Source of the DNA: Onychostoma macrolepis
Lineage: Eukaryota; Chordata; Actinopteri; Cypriniformes; Cyprinidae
Length of the DNA stretch: 64,000 nucleotides
Assembly: GCF_012432095.1 (NCBI RefSeq)
Contig: NC_081163.1
Span: 32,353,258-32,417,257, forward strand
Direction: 5' to 3'
Part shown: positions 46,141 to 57,874 of the stretch, piece after piece
Numbering within the stretch: position 1 is the stretch's first letter
Layout of the letters: each line of letters begins with the position of its first letter
Position numbers and translations under genes: made by a program
Notes under the pieces: model-generated
What the model was told of the DNA's origin: nothing
The model's database searches: none
What the model saw: the letters and a program-made list of their open reading frames with translations, nothing else

Positions 46141-46811
46141 CCGCATATGTAAGGGGGAAAAACAAACAAACAAAAATGCACAGTCTAACACACATTCTCA
46201 CTCCTCTCCCTCTTCTCCCTTTTTCTGATCCAACTACTCCTCTCCCTCTCCCAGGCATTAGTTTTTATCTTGCTGATTCTTTGTGTTGTTCTGCATCCAC
46301 AAAACCAATTCAAAGAGGTCTTTTTAGTCTGTGCTGTTGATGTAATGGAAAGAGCTTCAACACTTGACTATTCCTCCAACTGAGACTGGAATCAGCTATT
46401 TCTAAATATTTCAGTGATCTGTTACTTAAAAGTGATTATCAGTTGTTACAATATTTTATATACAGAGATTTTTTCAATACTTTTGAGCTGCTGTTGTAGC
46501 AGAAGTAGAAACGTTATACTATATTTAAGGTTTGGAACATTAGGTCTTCAATTCTGACATGCTGTGTTTAAGGATTTGTAAATATGACTAAAAAGATCCA
46601 TGATATTGGTTTTGGGTAAGCTTGTATGAAAATAAAATGTAAGCATTTTAGAAACATGGTAATTGACTGCATATTGTGTGAAAACAACACAAATTATGCT
46701 AATGGTATAGTCACAACAGACGGATGTTGTGCTAATTGTGTTTAGAGTTTTGCAAATGTGACTACAGATTAGACAAAAGGATGTTAGCAATTGAAAAAAA
46801 AAAAACTGTAA

Positions 46812-48803
46812 TGACAGAGCTGGTGGGTGAGTTTGACAGGAACGGCAGAGCAATGAATGCATTTGATATCTGTGGCAGTTGGCTTTTCCTCCTGCCATTC
46901 TCATTCACTAATCATAGTGCAGGATTTTGAGGGGATCTATGTCCATGGCCCTTGCCATGCACTCTGTCCACGGAGTGCCTTTGTGTTTAAATACTCAGTC
47001 CCAGCTGTCTCCACCTCAGCAGTGCTAGATTTGCTAGATAAACACTAGAGAGACAAACTAACCCCCTGCACTATTAATAAAGAAGATCAAATCGCTCCGG
47101 TGAGACTGGTGGAAAGAGGACAGCTCTGTTCCAAAACTTGCTAGCTTTGCTGTCTACTGCATGAATATGCAGGCTTCTAAGACAGCATCCTAACGGACCA
47201 TTTGTTACTAATTTATGGCTAACTTTTATGGCTAATTCTTCAATTAATAACCTCAAGGTCACTGGTCATTTGACAGAAAAACATCCTGGACATTTCAATG
47301 AGTGATGTGAACTACGGAGAGCCTGGAGAGAAAGCAGTTTCTCCTATAGCCCACTCCCTAAAAATAACCACGTCTGCTAGGATACCAGGCAGCACAACCA
47401 TGCAACAAATATCCACAGGGCTTTAGAGGCCTGAGCACAATGCATGGCCAAGAGACTCTAGATTTTACTGTTCTGGCTCCATGTCCAACTGAAGAAACAT
47501 GAGCTTCTGCATGGTTACGCAAAGTGAACTGCATTTGACAAACTTAGGAATCAATCGCCCCTTTGAAACCCATAAGATCAGAGACATTGTCTGCAGAATA
47601 AATATGTAAATGTAATAAATTTAATTACCAAAATAAAATTAGTCATGATTTTATAATATTAGGCTGATAAAGAACAGCACCTCTGTGGAAAACATACCTC
47701 CCAAATTTAATTTTGAACAACACATGGACTGAAAAACTAAATCATGAGTAGGTCAGCACAGCAGACTGCATTGTTTTGTACTTACAAAAAGTGCGTTTAG
47801 GTTGGTGTTGTATAAAGTATCCAGTTATTATACTCGCGTAAAGGTAAAGTAGCTCATTCGAAAAACACTTAAAAGTAGCTGATATTAAAACTACTTAAGA
47901 ATCATGTGTATAAGTAGATTTTTATAAATAATGGGACAACCGATTGTAGTGGTGGATTGCTGAGATTGCTAAGAGTTAAAGAGATTGTGACAAAAAACTC
48001 ATCCTCATTCTCATCTTCATCTCTAAAATTCCTATTTCAACAGGAAGTCCACATGAGAAAGAAAGTCAGCAAACCATTTGATTGGGTCTTTAAGATCATT
48101 GTGACACACAGACTCTGAAGCAACTAATTCGTTTTGTAAAATGGATTTTTTTTGTCCCAAACACACACACACCAATGTTAAATGAATAATTAAAGGAATA
48201 TTTAAAAATAAATTTACATCTGGCAATGATGCCTCAGGTATATGCTGCTCATATATAGTCATGTACCCATAATTTAGCATCACTGACATTATTAATAACA
48301 TTTAATTCATTATTTACATTAGGAAGTAGAAGTATAAAATTATTAGAAAAATGGATAGTAATAACCAGCAAAACTAAATGTAACAAACAAAAATGGGAAA
48401 ACATGGAAATAAATGGAAATTATAATGCATTATATTAAACAAGACATTTCCATATATGGGAAAGTAGTGCTTATATTTGTGCATGGAACATGTATGGCTA
48501 TATACTGATACAGTACAAAGAAAAAAAATTGTAATGAAGGCAAAAACTGCACTGCACTTTTTACATGTAATAGCTTTATTGAAACACACAGTTAATTAAT
48601 TTCTCTTTCATGAGTTCATGCATGGGTTTACATAAAGTTGAACACATATTCATAAACAGTATTTCCCTTCATTTTTTGCATAGTTACTCATATAGGCTTT
48701 AGAACATTTTGAAAAAAAACTATAAATACAAATAGGTGTACACATATTTTACATACACACACACACACACACACACATATAAATTATATGCATATATATA
48801 TAT
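46812..48803. other. unique sequence, no gene recognised
   Basis: Holds a CA run (48755-48777) running into TA at the retrotransposon insertion site. Frames are short and without domains. Confidence 0.4.
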
Positions 48804-49129
48804 TGTCAGGGATACATCCACATCACCATCCACTCTGCCACGTTTTCCAATCACCAGCCTTCTAATCGTCTGCACCTGTTGCTGCCAATCAGTGCTGCTA
48901 TAAAGCCACTCTCACTCAGTATCAGTGTCTGGTCTCAAGGTTGCTATAAGTGACTCTTACCTGACTTTATGTACCTACCTGTGTTCCCATCTGTATTATC
49001 CTGCGCTCCAGCGATCCCTGTTGCAACTCAGCCCTCTGGAAATCAAGAAAGGACTCTTGTTATTTTCCCAGCTAAGTTCCATTGCTTCTGAACTGTTGTT
49101 ACTTACCTGCTCTTGCCATCTTGATCTCG
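48804..49129 (+). repeat. left LTR of the gypsy element, 3' truncated
   Basis: Aligns with 51184-51505 of the right LTR (GCTATAAAGCCACTCTC, CCTCTGGAAATCAAGAAAGG). The match ends at TTGATCTC; the last 65 or so bases of the LTR are missing. Confidence 0.85.
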
Positions 49130-49270
49130 GGTGAGACAGTGGAATGTAGTGGATTTTTGCTCCAATGTTCACTATATATCGAGATGCAACCCGATCTGTT
49201 CATCACAGATCGATCCAGGGTGGCCTTTATTATCTTGCTCCTGTCTGGTAGTGTGCTGCTCTGGGCATGT

Positions 49271-51165
49271 GCCATTGACCTGCTGCCTGGAGCCACATTC
49301 CCTAAGGGTACCACCATGTGGAGCAGGTCCTCTTGAGGCTGAGAGAACATCTATTTCTCAAGCTTGAAAAGTGCGAATTCCACAAAACCACCATCCAGTT
49401 CTTCGGGTATATCATCAGCCCAGATGGTATTCAGATGGACCAGGGGAAGGTCCAAGCGATCAGGAACTGGCCAAGACTCCAAACCATCAAAGAACTCCAG
49501 CGCTTCCCAGGTTTTGCCAATTTCTACCACCGGTTCATCCAACACTTCAGTCACCTCACAGCCTCTCTCACCTCTCTACTCCGGAAGAAGTACAAGTCTC
49601 TATCCTGGAACCCTGAAGCCCTCACGTCCTTCGAGAACCTCAAGCAGGTCTTTTGCACCGCTCCGATCCTCACTCACCCAGATCCTCAGCTCCCCTTCGT
49701 TGTGGAAGTGGACGCTTCTACCATCGGGGTCGGCGGCAACAGAGAGTTACTATCCATCAAGCTAGCCCTGGAGGAATGGCGGCATTGGCTGGAGGGAGTC
49801 CAACATCCATTCACTGTCATAACCGATCATCGAAATCTTGAATATCTCCAGAATGCCAAAAGACTCAACCCACGTCAAGCCCGGTGAGCCTTGTTTTTCG
49901 CCAGGTTCCACTTCACCATAACCTACTGGCCTGGATCAAAGAACATCAAGGCGGATACACTTTCCTGAGTTCACCAACCTGACAGTCCATCGATTCCTGA
50001 GCCCATATTCTCTCCAGCCGTAATCGTTAGTCCTATCCTGTGGGACATTGATGATCAAATCCGCAGTGCCACCCAGAAAGAACCTGCTCCACTGGGAGGT
50101 CCAGAAGGTAAAACCTTTGTGCAAACATCATTACATCTCAACCTTCTGGACTTGCTTCATGCGTCTCCTGGTTCTGGACATCCAGGCAGCCAGCGAACCC
50201 TCTCGGTCCTCCAGAATCGCTACTGGTGGCCCAACATGGCCAATGATGTCACCCGATTTGTCCAACGCAGCTCAGTCCGCGCCATCTCCAAAACCCCTCG
50301 ATGACTCTCAGCTGGAAAACTGGTCCCTCTCTCTGTACCACGCTGGCCCTGGTCCCACATCGGAGTCGATTTTGTCTCTGATCTTCCCAACTCCGATTCT
50401 CACACCTGTGTCCTGGCAGTAGTCGACCGCTTCTCCAAAGCATGCAAGTTATTACAATTCAAGGGGCTTCCCACCTCCTTTGAAACAGCTGAGCCCCTAT
50501 TTCAACATGTTTCGTCACTTTGGACTCCCGGAGGACATCGTCTCTGATCTTGGGATGCAATTCATCTCTTGGGTATGGAAAGCATTCTTCAAGCTCCTCA
50601 GAGTCTCAGTCAGCTTGTCATCCGGTTATCACCCCCAAACAAACGGCCAGACTGAGCGCATGATTCAAGAACTCTGGTGGTATCTCAGGTCGTACTGCCA
50701 TAACGATCACCACAGCTGGAGCCGATTCCTACTCTGGGCCAAGTATGCACAGAATTCTCTGAGGCAGCAAACCATCGGATTAATACCGTTACAATGCATA
50801 CACGATCGGGGTCACATCAGTTACAACTTCCCGCACAATACTCCATCCACCCCACGTTCCATGCCTCTCTCCTTAAGCCATTTACTGATCCTCTCACTCC
50901 CTCTGCCACAGGTCCTGGCGAGCCGACGTGCCCCCTCCTCCAGAGGTCATGGAGGACCAAGCCATTTACCGAGTCCACAACATCCTGGACTCTAGGTGAC
51001 AGGGCGGCCAGCTGGAATACCTAGTAGACTGGGAGGGCTAAGGTCATGGGTTGCCCAGGACTATGTTCTGGACCCTTCGTTACTGAAAGACTTTCATCAT
51101 CCAGATCGCCCTGCTCCCAGAGGTCGAGGCCGTCCCCGTCACCGTTCACGGGCATCAGGAGCCAC
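49271..51165 (+). pseudogene. gypsy pol polyprotein relic (RT end, RNase H, integrase, chromodomain)
   Basis: A fragment of early RT (AIDLLPGATFPKG, 49271) is joined to late RT (EQVLLRLREHLFLKLEKCEF), so the catalytic YVDD region is deleted. RNase H follows with VVEVDAS, then an in-frame gap, ELLSIKLALEEW and VITDHRNLEYL. A TGA replaces the W after NPRQAR. Integrase keeps GHPGSQRTL, YWWPNMAND, VDFVSDLP, IVSDLG and SSGYHPQTNGQTERM, so the D, D and E positions can be recognised across frameshifts. A chromodomain trace (YRVHNILDS, GGQLEYLVDWEG) ends the frame near 51040. Several stops and shifts; dead. Described only as a relic. Confidence 0.85.
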
Positions 51166-51183
51166 CCGTGGAGGAGGAGGTAC

Positions 51184-51574
51184 TGTTCATCCACATCCAC
51201 ATCACCATCCACACTTCCACATTCCCAATCACCAGCCTTCTAATTGTCTGCACCTGTTTTGCCAATCAGCGCTGCTATAAAGCCACTCTCGCTCCCCAGT
51301 ATTGGTGTCTGGTCTCAAGGTTGCTATTAGTGACTCTTACCTGACTCTGTGTACCTACCAGTGTTTCCATCTGTATTCTCCTGCACTTCTTATTGCTCCT
51401 CAGCCCTCTGGAAATCAAGAAAGGACTCTTGTTATTCTCCCAGCTAAGTTCCATTGCCTGGTCTTCTGAACTGTTGTTACTTACCTGCTCTTGCCGTTTT
51501 GATCTGCTGCCACTCTGCAAAATAAAGTCTGTTACTGCCACTTACCTGAGTGTTCCCCTTGTGTATTGCTGACA
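51184..51574 (+). repeat. right LTR of the gypsy element
   Basis: TG...CA ends, TATA-like GCTATAAAGCC at about 51274, polyadenylation signal at about 51520. Confidence 0.85.
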
Positions 51575-51581
51575 TATATAT

Positions 51582-52237
51582 TGTGGCGGGAGGAGCCAAC
51601 GACAGACACAGTGGGTGTGGCGTCAGGCCTCGGAGAGGCTTTTATTAAACAAGACCAATAAAATAATGTCCAAAAGGGAATAAAGTGTCCAAAATAAACA
51701 GGGGATGTGCTGCGGGGTTTGTGAAGGAGGGCAGTGTTCTGGAAGGGAGGGTCCAGGTAAGGGGCGGAGCCAGTGGCCGCACGCGCTCCCACTCGGGTCT
51801 GGGTGCCAGGGGCGGTGGCTTCATCATAGCGGCGGCTCTTCCTCTTGGCCCACGGCGTTCGGCGGGACTGGGTCGGCCCGGCATCCTGGCCCGACGGCCG
51901 TAACACGGGTGTGGTCTCGTCCGGACCGTGGGTCCGGCTGCTCATGTCTGGAAGTCCCTCCACGCTCCCTTCCTGGACCCACGAGGACACCAGCGTGCAT
52001 GCACGGGGGGGGGAAGAGACTGGTCTCTCGAGGAGAGGCGCGCTCGGTATTTGAACAGCGGCGGTGATAAGGCTCCATTCGGTTCAGGTGTGCCTCATCA
52101 CACGCCGCCAGCCCTCGCTGTTTCAGCGCCCCTCCTCTCTCACACACCCACTCCTGTCGGGAACCAGGTGAAGGGCGGCGAATAAGGGACGGGGTGGTGA
52201 TGACAATAAGGGGGGAGGCAAGCGACTCGTCACCACA
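51582..52237 (-). mobile_element. probable solo LTR of a second retrotransposon family
   Basis: A GC-rich block with sharp borders: TGTGGCGGGAGGAGCC at the left, CGACTCGTCACCACA at the right (TG...CA on both strands). On the - strand TTTAATAAAAGCC near the end is a polyadenylation signal. It begins 7 bases after the gypsy LTR. No target duplication is found. Long frames in it (152 and 156 codons) are typical of GC-rich non-coding DNA. Confidence 0.55.
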
Positions 52238-52264
52238 GACAGACACACAGACAGCGAGAGAGTT

Positions 52265-52490
52265 AGGTCGATATATATTTGGACACAGGCACATTTTTTT
52301 TAATTATTATTTTAGCTGTTACCAAAACATATTCAAGTTACAGTAATATAGTGAATATGTGCTTAAAGTGCACATTCTGAGCTTTAATGTGAGGATATTC
52401 TAATCACATTTGTAGGAAAGGTTAAGGTTATGTGTTTGGTGCTCTTTTCATGCCCAAAAACTTTGACATTATCAAATCAGTTTTTTTTTT
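52265..52490. mobile_element. decayed DNA-transposon fragment
   Basis: ATATATTTGGACACAGGCAC, TTCTGAGCTTTAATGTGAGG and GCCCAAAAACTTTGAC resemble one arm of a common fish Tc1/mariner-type repeat. No frame. Confidence 0.4.
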
Positions 52491-52508
52491 TTCATGTGAT
52501 GCATTAAA

Positions 52509-52850
52509 TACACTATATTGCCAAAAGTATTGAGACACCCCCTTCTAATGAACAGGTTTGACTACTTTAGTAATTTCCATGTGTATAAATCTTAATGTTG
52601 AAACATGATATTCTAGGGAATTATGTGCTTCTCATTTTATAGCAACAGTTTGGACAGGACCCTTTTCTATTCTAACATGACAATGCCATGTATAAGGTAA
52701 GGTTCAAAAAGAAATGATTGATTCAGTCAGTGTGGAAGAACTTGACTGGTCTGCAGAAATCTCTGGTGTGACTTTAAATGCAGACCTTGAGCCAAAAACC
52801 CATCACCAAACACCAATATAGGAATAGGAAAGAAACAAGTAACTGGGTGC
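52509..52850 (+). pseudogene. Tc1-like element relic with transposase trace
   Basis: Starts TATATTGCCAAAAGTATTG, the terminus of a well-known fish Tc1-like repeat. Further on, ACAGTTTGGACAGGACCC and GTGTGGAAGAACTTGACTGG match its transposase region, but every frame has stops and the middle is deleted. Confidence 0.55.
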
Positions 52851-52939
52851 TTCTGAAATGGAAAGACGCATACTATAGAGAGGATTCATCCTTCCAAGTC
52901 TAGTTCTTCTGAGGGTTCAAGGCTAGAGTCCTGCTCAGT

Positions 52940-53240
52940 ATTAAACCAATCCGATCTCATGAAAGTGCGTATAAATAGTACGCCAGATAAAAACGAAAAC
53001 TCTTGGTAAAAACTGGTATTGATACGCAAAAATGGACTTTGGCGTGTATATGCTACGATGGGTAGAATTAGGGTTGTGGTGTAGATGCTTATCACGTGTA
53101 TGCGAAAACTGCGTATTATATGCACGCCAAAAACGCGCGTAGCATATAAACGCCAAAGTCCATTTTTGCGTATCAATACCACGAGTTTTCGTTTTTTTTT
53201 GGGCGTAATGTTTATACGTATTTTCATGAGACCGGGCTCG
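52940..53240. mobile_element. fold-back MITE (TCTCATGAAAGTGCGTATAA type)
   Basis: Left arm TCTCATGAAAGTGCGTATAA and GCAAAAATGGACTTTGGCGT; right arm carries the inverse (CGCCAAAGTCCATTTTTGCG, ATACGTATTTTCATGAGA). Arms about 115 bases each. Confidence 0.8.
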
Positions 53241-55108
53241 TTAAACACTATAATGTGATGGTCTAGAAAGTGCACAAGGCAACGTCATAAATGTTTTCTC
53301 CCGTGGTCACGAAATGAAAATACTATTAAATACTACCAAAATTACAATTTGTATAATACTTTATATTAAAGGACTTTCTGTTAACACAATACAAGCAATG
53401 GCAACAGTTTGTGGTCGCACAGTGGTTTACATTATACACAGTTTAGCATTACGTGATTCATTTACAACAACAGCAAAAAAATAAATAAAAATGCCTTTGT
53501 CTCCAAAATACTTTTTTGTCTTACATTAAATAATTGCCAATTCATTTTCGGGTAATTATTTTTTCATGAATTTGTGCAAAGGATTGTTGGCCATTGAAGG
53601 ACACCAAGGGTACACCTGATGCAACCTTGAAAACAGGTGAAATAAAGGACATGAAACTACTGCCTTCTAAAGATCTTCAAATCGAGACATCCGTCGATAT
53701 GCAGCCTTACTAGGATGCATCCTTCTGATTGAGAAGCACCCACTGCCTTTTATGGGTGAGTCATTGACTCATCATTCACTCAACTGGTTAATTCCACACC
53801 ATCATTGTACCATCGTTGCACTTCAAGTTATTAAAGTAGCACTGTCAGCAACCTTGCTTAATTTATATATACATATTGTATTTGCATGTTGATTGACAAA
53901 GGATATGCTTCAATACAAGCCTGTTGGGTTTGAGGTTCCAATGAACAACAGCTTCAAGATAAACTCTGAGTATGTGTAGCTGTCTAACTTGCTTGATTTT
54001 ACTCGCTTAAGTCTGTTTGTGCTGGCACTAAGGAGAGGAGCAGTCTTTTGGAATGTTACCTCCAGGCTGGTAAGCCTCTCTTAACCCTCTCATGGAATGA
54101 GATACTATTAATAGACTCATCAGTGCTGGAGGCAAGATTGGGAGATGAGTGAGGCCGGTCTGGAGGAGACTCATTGGAAAGGGTTGTTGATCTCTTGTTA
54201 TGTGGTTTATATGAAAATATGTTTGTTAGGACTGAAATGTAGAAGGGGTTTGCCTAATGGAAAGAGACGTCATTACAGCATGGCCAGTTGATCCAGTGGC
54301 TCGGGTACGCTAGATTTATGTTTGAGGTCGAAAAGTCTTTGGCTGAGTTGATTAGGAATAGAAACAACAACCCAGTATGATTTTCCTTTAAGCCTACAGT
54401 ACTATCTGCTCTTAGTAACGTGCTAACATGCAATTTTTGATTTAAAGATTTAACCAATAAAAATATGTTTAGTTGGTATAAATTAATGTATTTAGGTTAA
54501 TTTAGTGACTTTGAATAATATTTAGATCCTACCATTTTTTGGGTTACCTAAACAGTAGCGTATACCATTCGCTTTTGCATTCTGTTCTTAGAAATTTCTT
54601 TAACTACTATACAAAATTACAGGATCTTTTTAGCCATTTTATATGAATACTGAACAGGTGATATCCAGGACAAAAGTACTTCTGAATTGCACCCTGCAAA
54701 GTCTCAGCTTTGTACAACTACAAGAACAAGGTGGTAGTGTTTTCGTACCATTGTTTCTTCAGGATAAAACTTAATTTGTGGGTAATCTACTCCTTTTTCT
54801 TTGAAGGAGGTTTTAGCTTAGGAAGAATAAGTAAGGGTAAGGGGAAAATAAATTAGATCAGACTCTCCCACTGAGTCAACTGATGGGCTGTATTAAGGAC
54901 AAACATCTGACTTAAATTTCCTGCTCTTCCTAACGGTTCAGTGTGATCTGGTTCCCTTACACAGTCTCTCCTCAGATGACATCCACCCTTAAAAATATTT
55001 ATCTAATTTTGACTGATTTGCGAAGCTCCATTCCAGACTGCCCCATAAGATTCACTTAATGTGAATACTGAAATTTTCTCTAAAATCTGCTCATAAAGTG
55101 ATATAAAT
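53241..55108. other. unique sequence, no gene recognised
   Basis: No repeat ends and no coding exon that I can support. Confidence 0.4.
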
Positions 55109-55498
55109 ACCCTAGTAAAAAGGTAATATATTTAAAATACATTTATTTCATACTAAGTATAGTTCAAATCTATTAAGACATTTACTGACAGATAACTCGA
55201 GACCTACTGATATAAAACTTTATATGGAGTATTGCTTAGTAATAAGCCTAAAATGTGTTTTAATGTCACTTTTGATGAGGCACTACTTTCAGCAGTACTT
55301 CCGCACAATTAAAGTGCATTAAGTACAACATTAGTTGTTCCAATTTAGCAGACTTGAAGTATACCAGTTTAGTATACTAAAAGTACAATTGCAGGGCATT
55401 TTATTAAGTACATAAATATGAAAATGTATTTGTAGTATACTTAACATGAAATACATATATTTCAAATACTTTTAAGTATATTTATTTTTCACTAGGGT
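55109..55498. mobile_element. MITE family E (ACCCTAGT ends)
   Basis: ACCCTAGTAAAAAGG and TTTTTCACTAGGGT ends, rich in AAGTATA/TATACTT words. 55600-55832 carries similar words (GTACTTAAG, GAAGTATACTGC) and may be a second, decayed copy. Confidence 0.65.
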
Positions 55499-55832
55499 AA
55501 ACAAACAAACAAATAAATAAACTTTAAATTGAACTTTGAATCAAAATTATAATCACGTCAACACATCGACATTCTTTAAAGCACAACAAAAGATTAAAAC
55601 ATGATCTAAAATGTACTTTAAAATAAAACATTTAATTTGACATTATTACAAAGCACACTTTTTAAAGATGTACTTAAGTGTTTTAAGAAACCTAGTAATG
55701 AAAGTGTACTCTCTTTAAGTACACCTAAATGGCCATCTGCAAGCACAGTTTTGTAAGAATACGCTTTTGTAAGAATTAAGATTTGAAGTATACTGCAAGT
55801 GCACATTCAGTACAATTATGTATTATACAGTA

Positions 55833-56463
55833 CACTGTAAAAAAAAACTCCGTAAAATTTACGGTAAAAAAACGGCAGCTGTGGTTGCCGGAATTCTACC
55901 ATAAAAAATACGGTAACAACATTTTAGGTTTTAACTTAAATTTACAGTTAAATACCGTAATTTCATTAACTGATATAATGTTAATATACCAACCTATTGA
56001 AGTACTGAAATCTGTTGTGTACCTTTGAAATACACTGATAACCACCAAATGCAGGTGATGATGAGAGAGTCACATGATGAACCAAAGCCCATCACAAGCA
56101 GCTTTTAAATAATAACATATATAGAAAGTGCACAGTGTCATTCACACAAGCACTAAACACTATCATGGTGAGACTCAATAAACTGAAATATGCAATAAAC
56201 ATTAATTTAACAAAATTAGATGTAACATACAACCCTAATAAACATATCTGATTTTTAAAAAAAAACTAAGAAGAAAGTTATTTCAAAGAAAAATATCAAA
56301 TTCAAACTAAATTTGAAATGCAACGCAGGGAATTCTGGGAAGGTAGGTTTTACGGTTTTTCCCTGTAAATTTTACAGGAACTTACCGTTAACCATTTAAC
56401 ATGTTTTTACTGTAGCATTTTCACAGTTTTTTACCGTTAAAATCACGGTCATTTTTTACAGTG
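55833..56463. mobile_element. MITE family F, complete copy
   Basis: CACTGTAAAAAAAAACTCCG at the left and TTTTTTACAGTG at the right. Sub-terminal CGTAAAATTTACGG is itself palindromic. No transposase. TA flanks both ends. Serves as the reference for the split copy at 43276-45981. Confidence 0.85.
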
Positions 56464-57577
56464 TATACTGTATATATATATTATTAATACACACTTTTCT
56501 TTTTTTTTTTACGAGGGATATGGATTTGTAATGACATTAGGGGTAATAATAACATTTCCAAACTATTTCTTTAACAGCTACAGACCCTGCTAATATGCAT
56601 TCTCCTGTTTAATTCATCATCTGATGTAGTTTTGAGTCTCAATGATGCCAGTATGGTAGCAACACACATCTAGTTATCTGAAAAGGCAAATGTTATAGAT
56701 TGCTGGCAGTGAATAATATCCACACTGCATATGAAACACAAGCTGGATGGCTGGTAATAGCTTAAGCTTTGAGATGAAAGATGTGTTGGGTGTTTTCCGT
56801 CATTAGTCCATCTGTTGCTGTGATGATGAGATGACTTCCCAAACTCCACACTTGCATCCTATTGAATATCATCTATAATCACTTTCTTTCTACAACAGAG
56901 GGAATCCCCAGCTGTTTTATCAGTGTTAAGTATCACAGCTACAAATACATCTACACAACAGGACTTGTTTGATGAAACAGACGTATAGATTTCTAAAATT
57001 GCAGATCTGATAGTGTCCAAATTTCCATGGATCAGGATCACTACATAACTGAGAGAGAAAGATAAAGGGGGTGGGGGAAGGAGGTGGGGGAGGCTGTGAT
57101 TAGAAAGGAGCGAGGTGAAGAGTGAGAGATGGAAAGGTGCAGAAAATAGCTCCACAATATTCTCAGAAACCAAACAGAGAGTCTGTTATCAGGACGCATG
57201 GAAAACATCCTCGACACAATCCCCTAGAGCGACAGAGAGGTGGAGAGGGACTGAGATGGGACTCTTGAAAGCCTCTTGAAAGTATCTTGAAGAATACTTC
57301 TCATTTGGACACTGACTATATACAGTGCGCCCCAAAAACACTTTGCTTTTACACAAATGTCTTTAGCGGAATCAATCAATCAGTGCAAACAAATTAAGAT
57401 TTTTTTTTTTTTTTTTGTTTTGCTATTGCATCTAAACATTTGTGAATGTGATATTCTAACGTCTAAAAGCCAGAAAGTGCCCAAATACTTTTTTTCAAAA
57501 TAATGTTTATTGTTTTATAGGATCTTTTTGTGAAATGTTTGATTGGAATGTGTGCTTATGCTGATCATACATTTTAA
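56464..57577. other. unique sequence with a G-rich tract
   Basis: 57066-57092 has runs of five G (GGGGGTGGGGGAAGG...) on the + strand, a possible G-quadruplex former. No gene. Confidence 0.4.
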
Positions 57578-57874
57578 AAGGAATAATTCACACCAAAAAA
57601 AAAAAAAAAAATTGTTATCATTTACTCGCCCTTATACCATTTCAAACCCGCATGAATTACTTTCTTCTGTGGAACATAAAAATCATATCAAATATGTTTG
57701 AAAAATTTCTCATTGTTTTTTGTCCATACAGTTGAAGTCGATGGCAACCAAAACTGTTTGGTTACTAATGCTATTCAAAATATCTTGAAGTATCTTAAGG
57801 TTTGGAAAGACATGAGGGTGAGTAAATGATGACACAATTTTCATTTCTGGGTGAACTATGCCTTTAGGATGGAC
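57578..57874. mobile_element. MITE family B copy
   Basis: AAAAGGAATAATTCACACC at the left and GGGTGAACTATGCCTTTAGG at the right, with ACATGAGGGTGAGTAAATG as in other copies. Confidence 0.75.

Larger units (their letters stand above)
42508..46811. mobile_element. outer layer of a nested stack (TIR element)
   Basis: Left: T-run, CCTCAATTGCTAACAAGAG, then TTCTAAACTCTTAACACAGC. Right (inverted): a T-run, TTCAATTGCTAACATCC, then GCAAAACTCTAAACACAATT. These look like the two ends of one element, or of two members of one family. The span contains MITE family F and the IS630-like transposase. Confidence 0.4.
48804..51574 (+). mobile_element. Ty3/gypsy retrotransposon with chromodomain, internally deleted
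   Basis: Right LTR 51184-51574 (TGTTCATCC ... GCTGACA, 391 bases, with AATAAAGTCTGTTACT). Left LTR starts TGTCAGGG at 48804 and is cut off near 49129, losing its 3' end and the primer-binding site. TATAT flanks both ends, though in TA-rich DNA. A purine tract (GGAGGAGGAGG) precedes the right LTR. Gag, protease and most of the reverse transcriptase are deleted; pol remains from the end of RT onwards. Confidence 0.88.

Noticed and set aside
49351..50124. Several frames of 60-133 codons overlapping the gypsy relic
   Set aside because: Shadows of the pol frame on other phases and strands.
51532..52294. Overlapping open frames of 152 and 156 codons (-) and 120 codons (+)
   Set aside because: Occur in all frames of a GC-rich LTR block; no domain or splice pattern.
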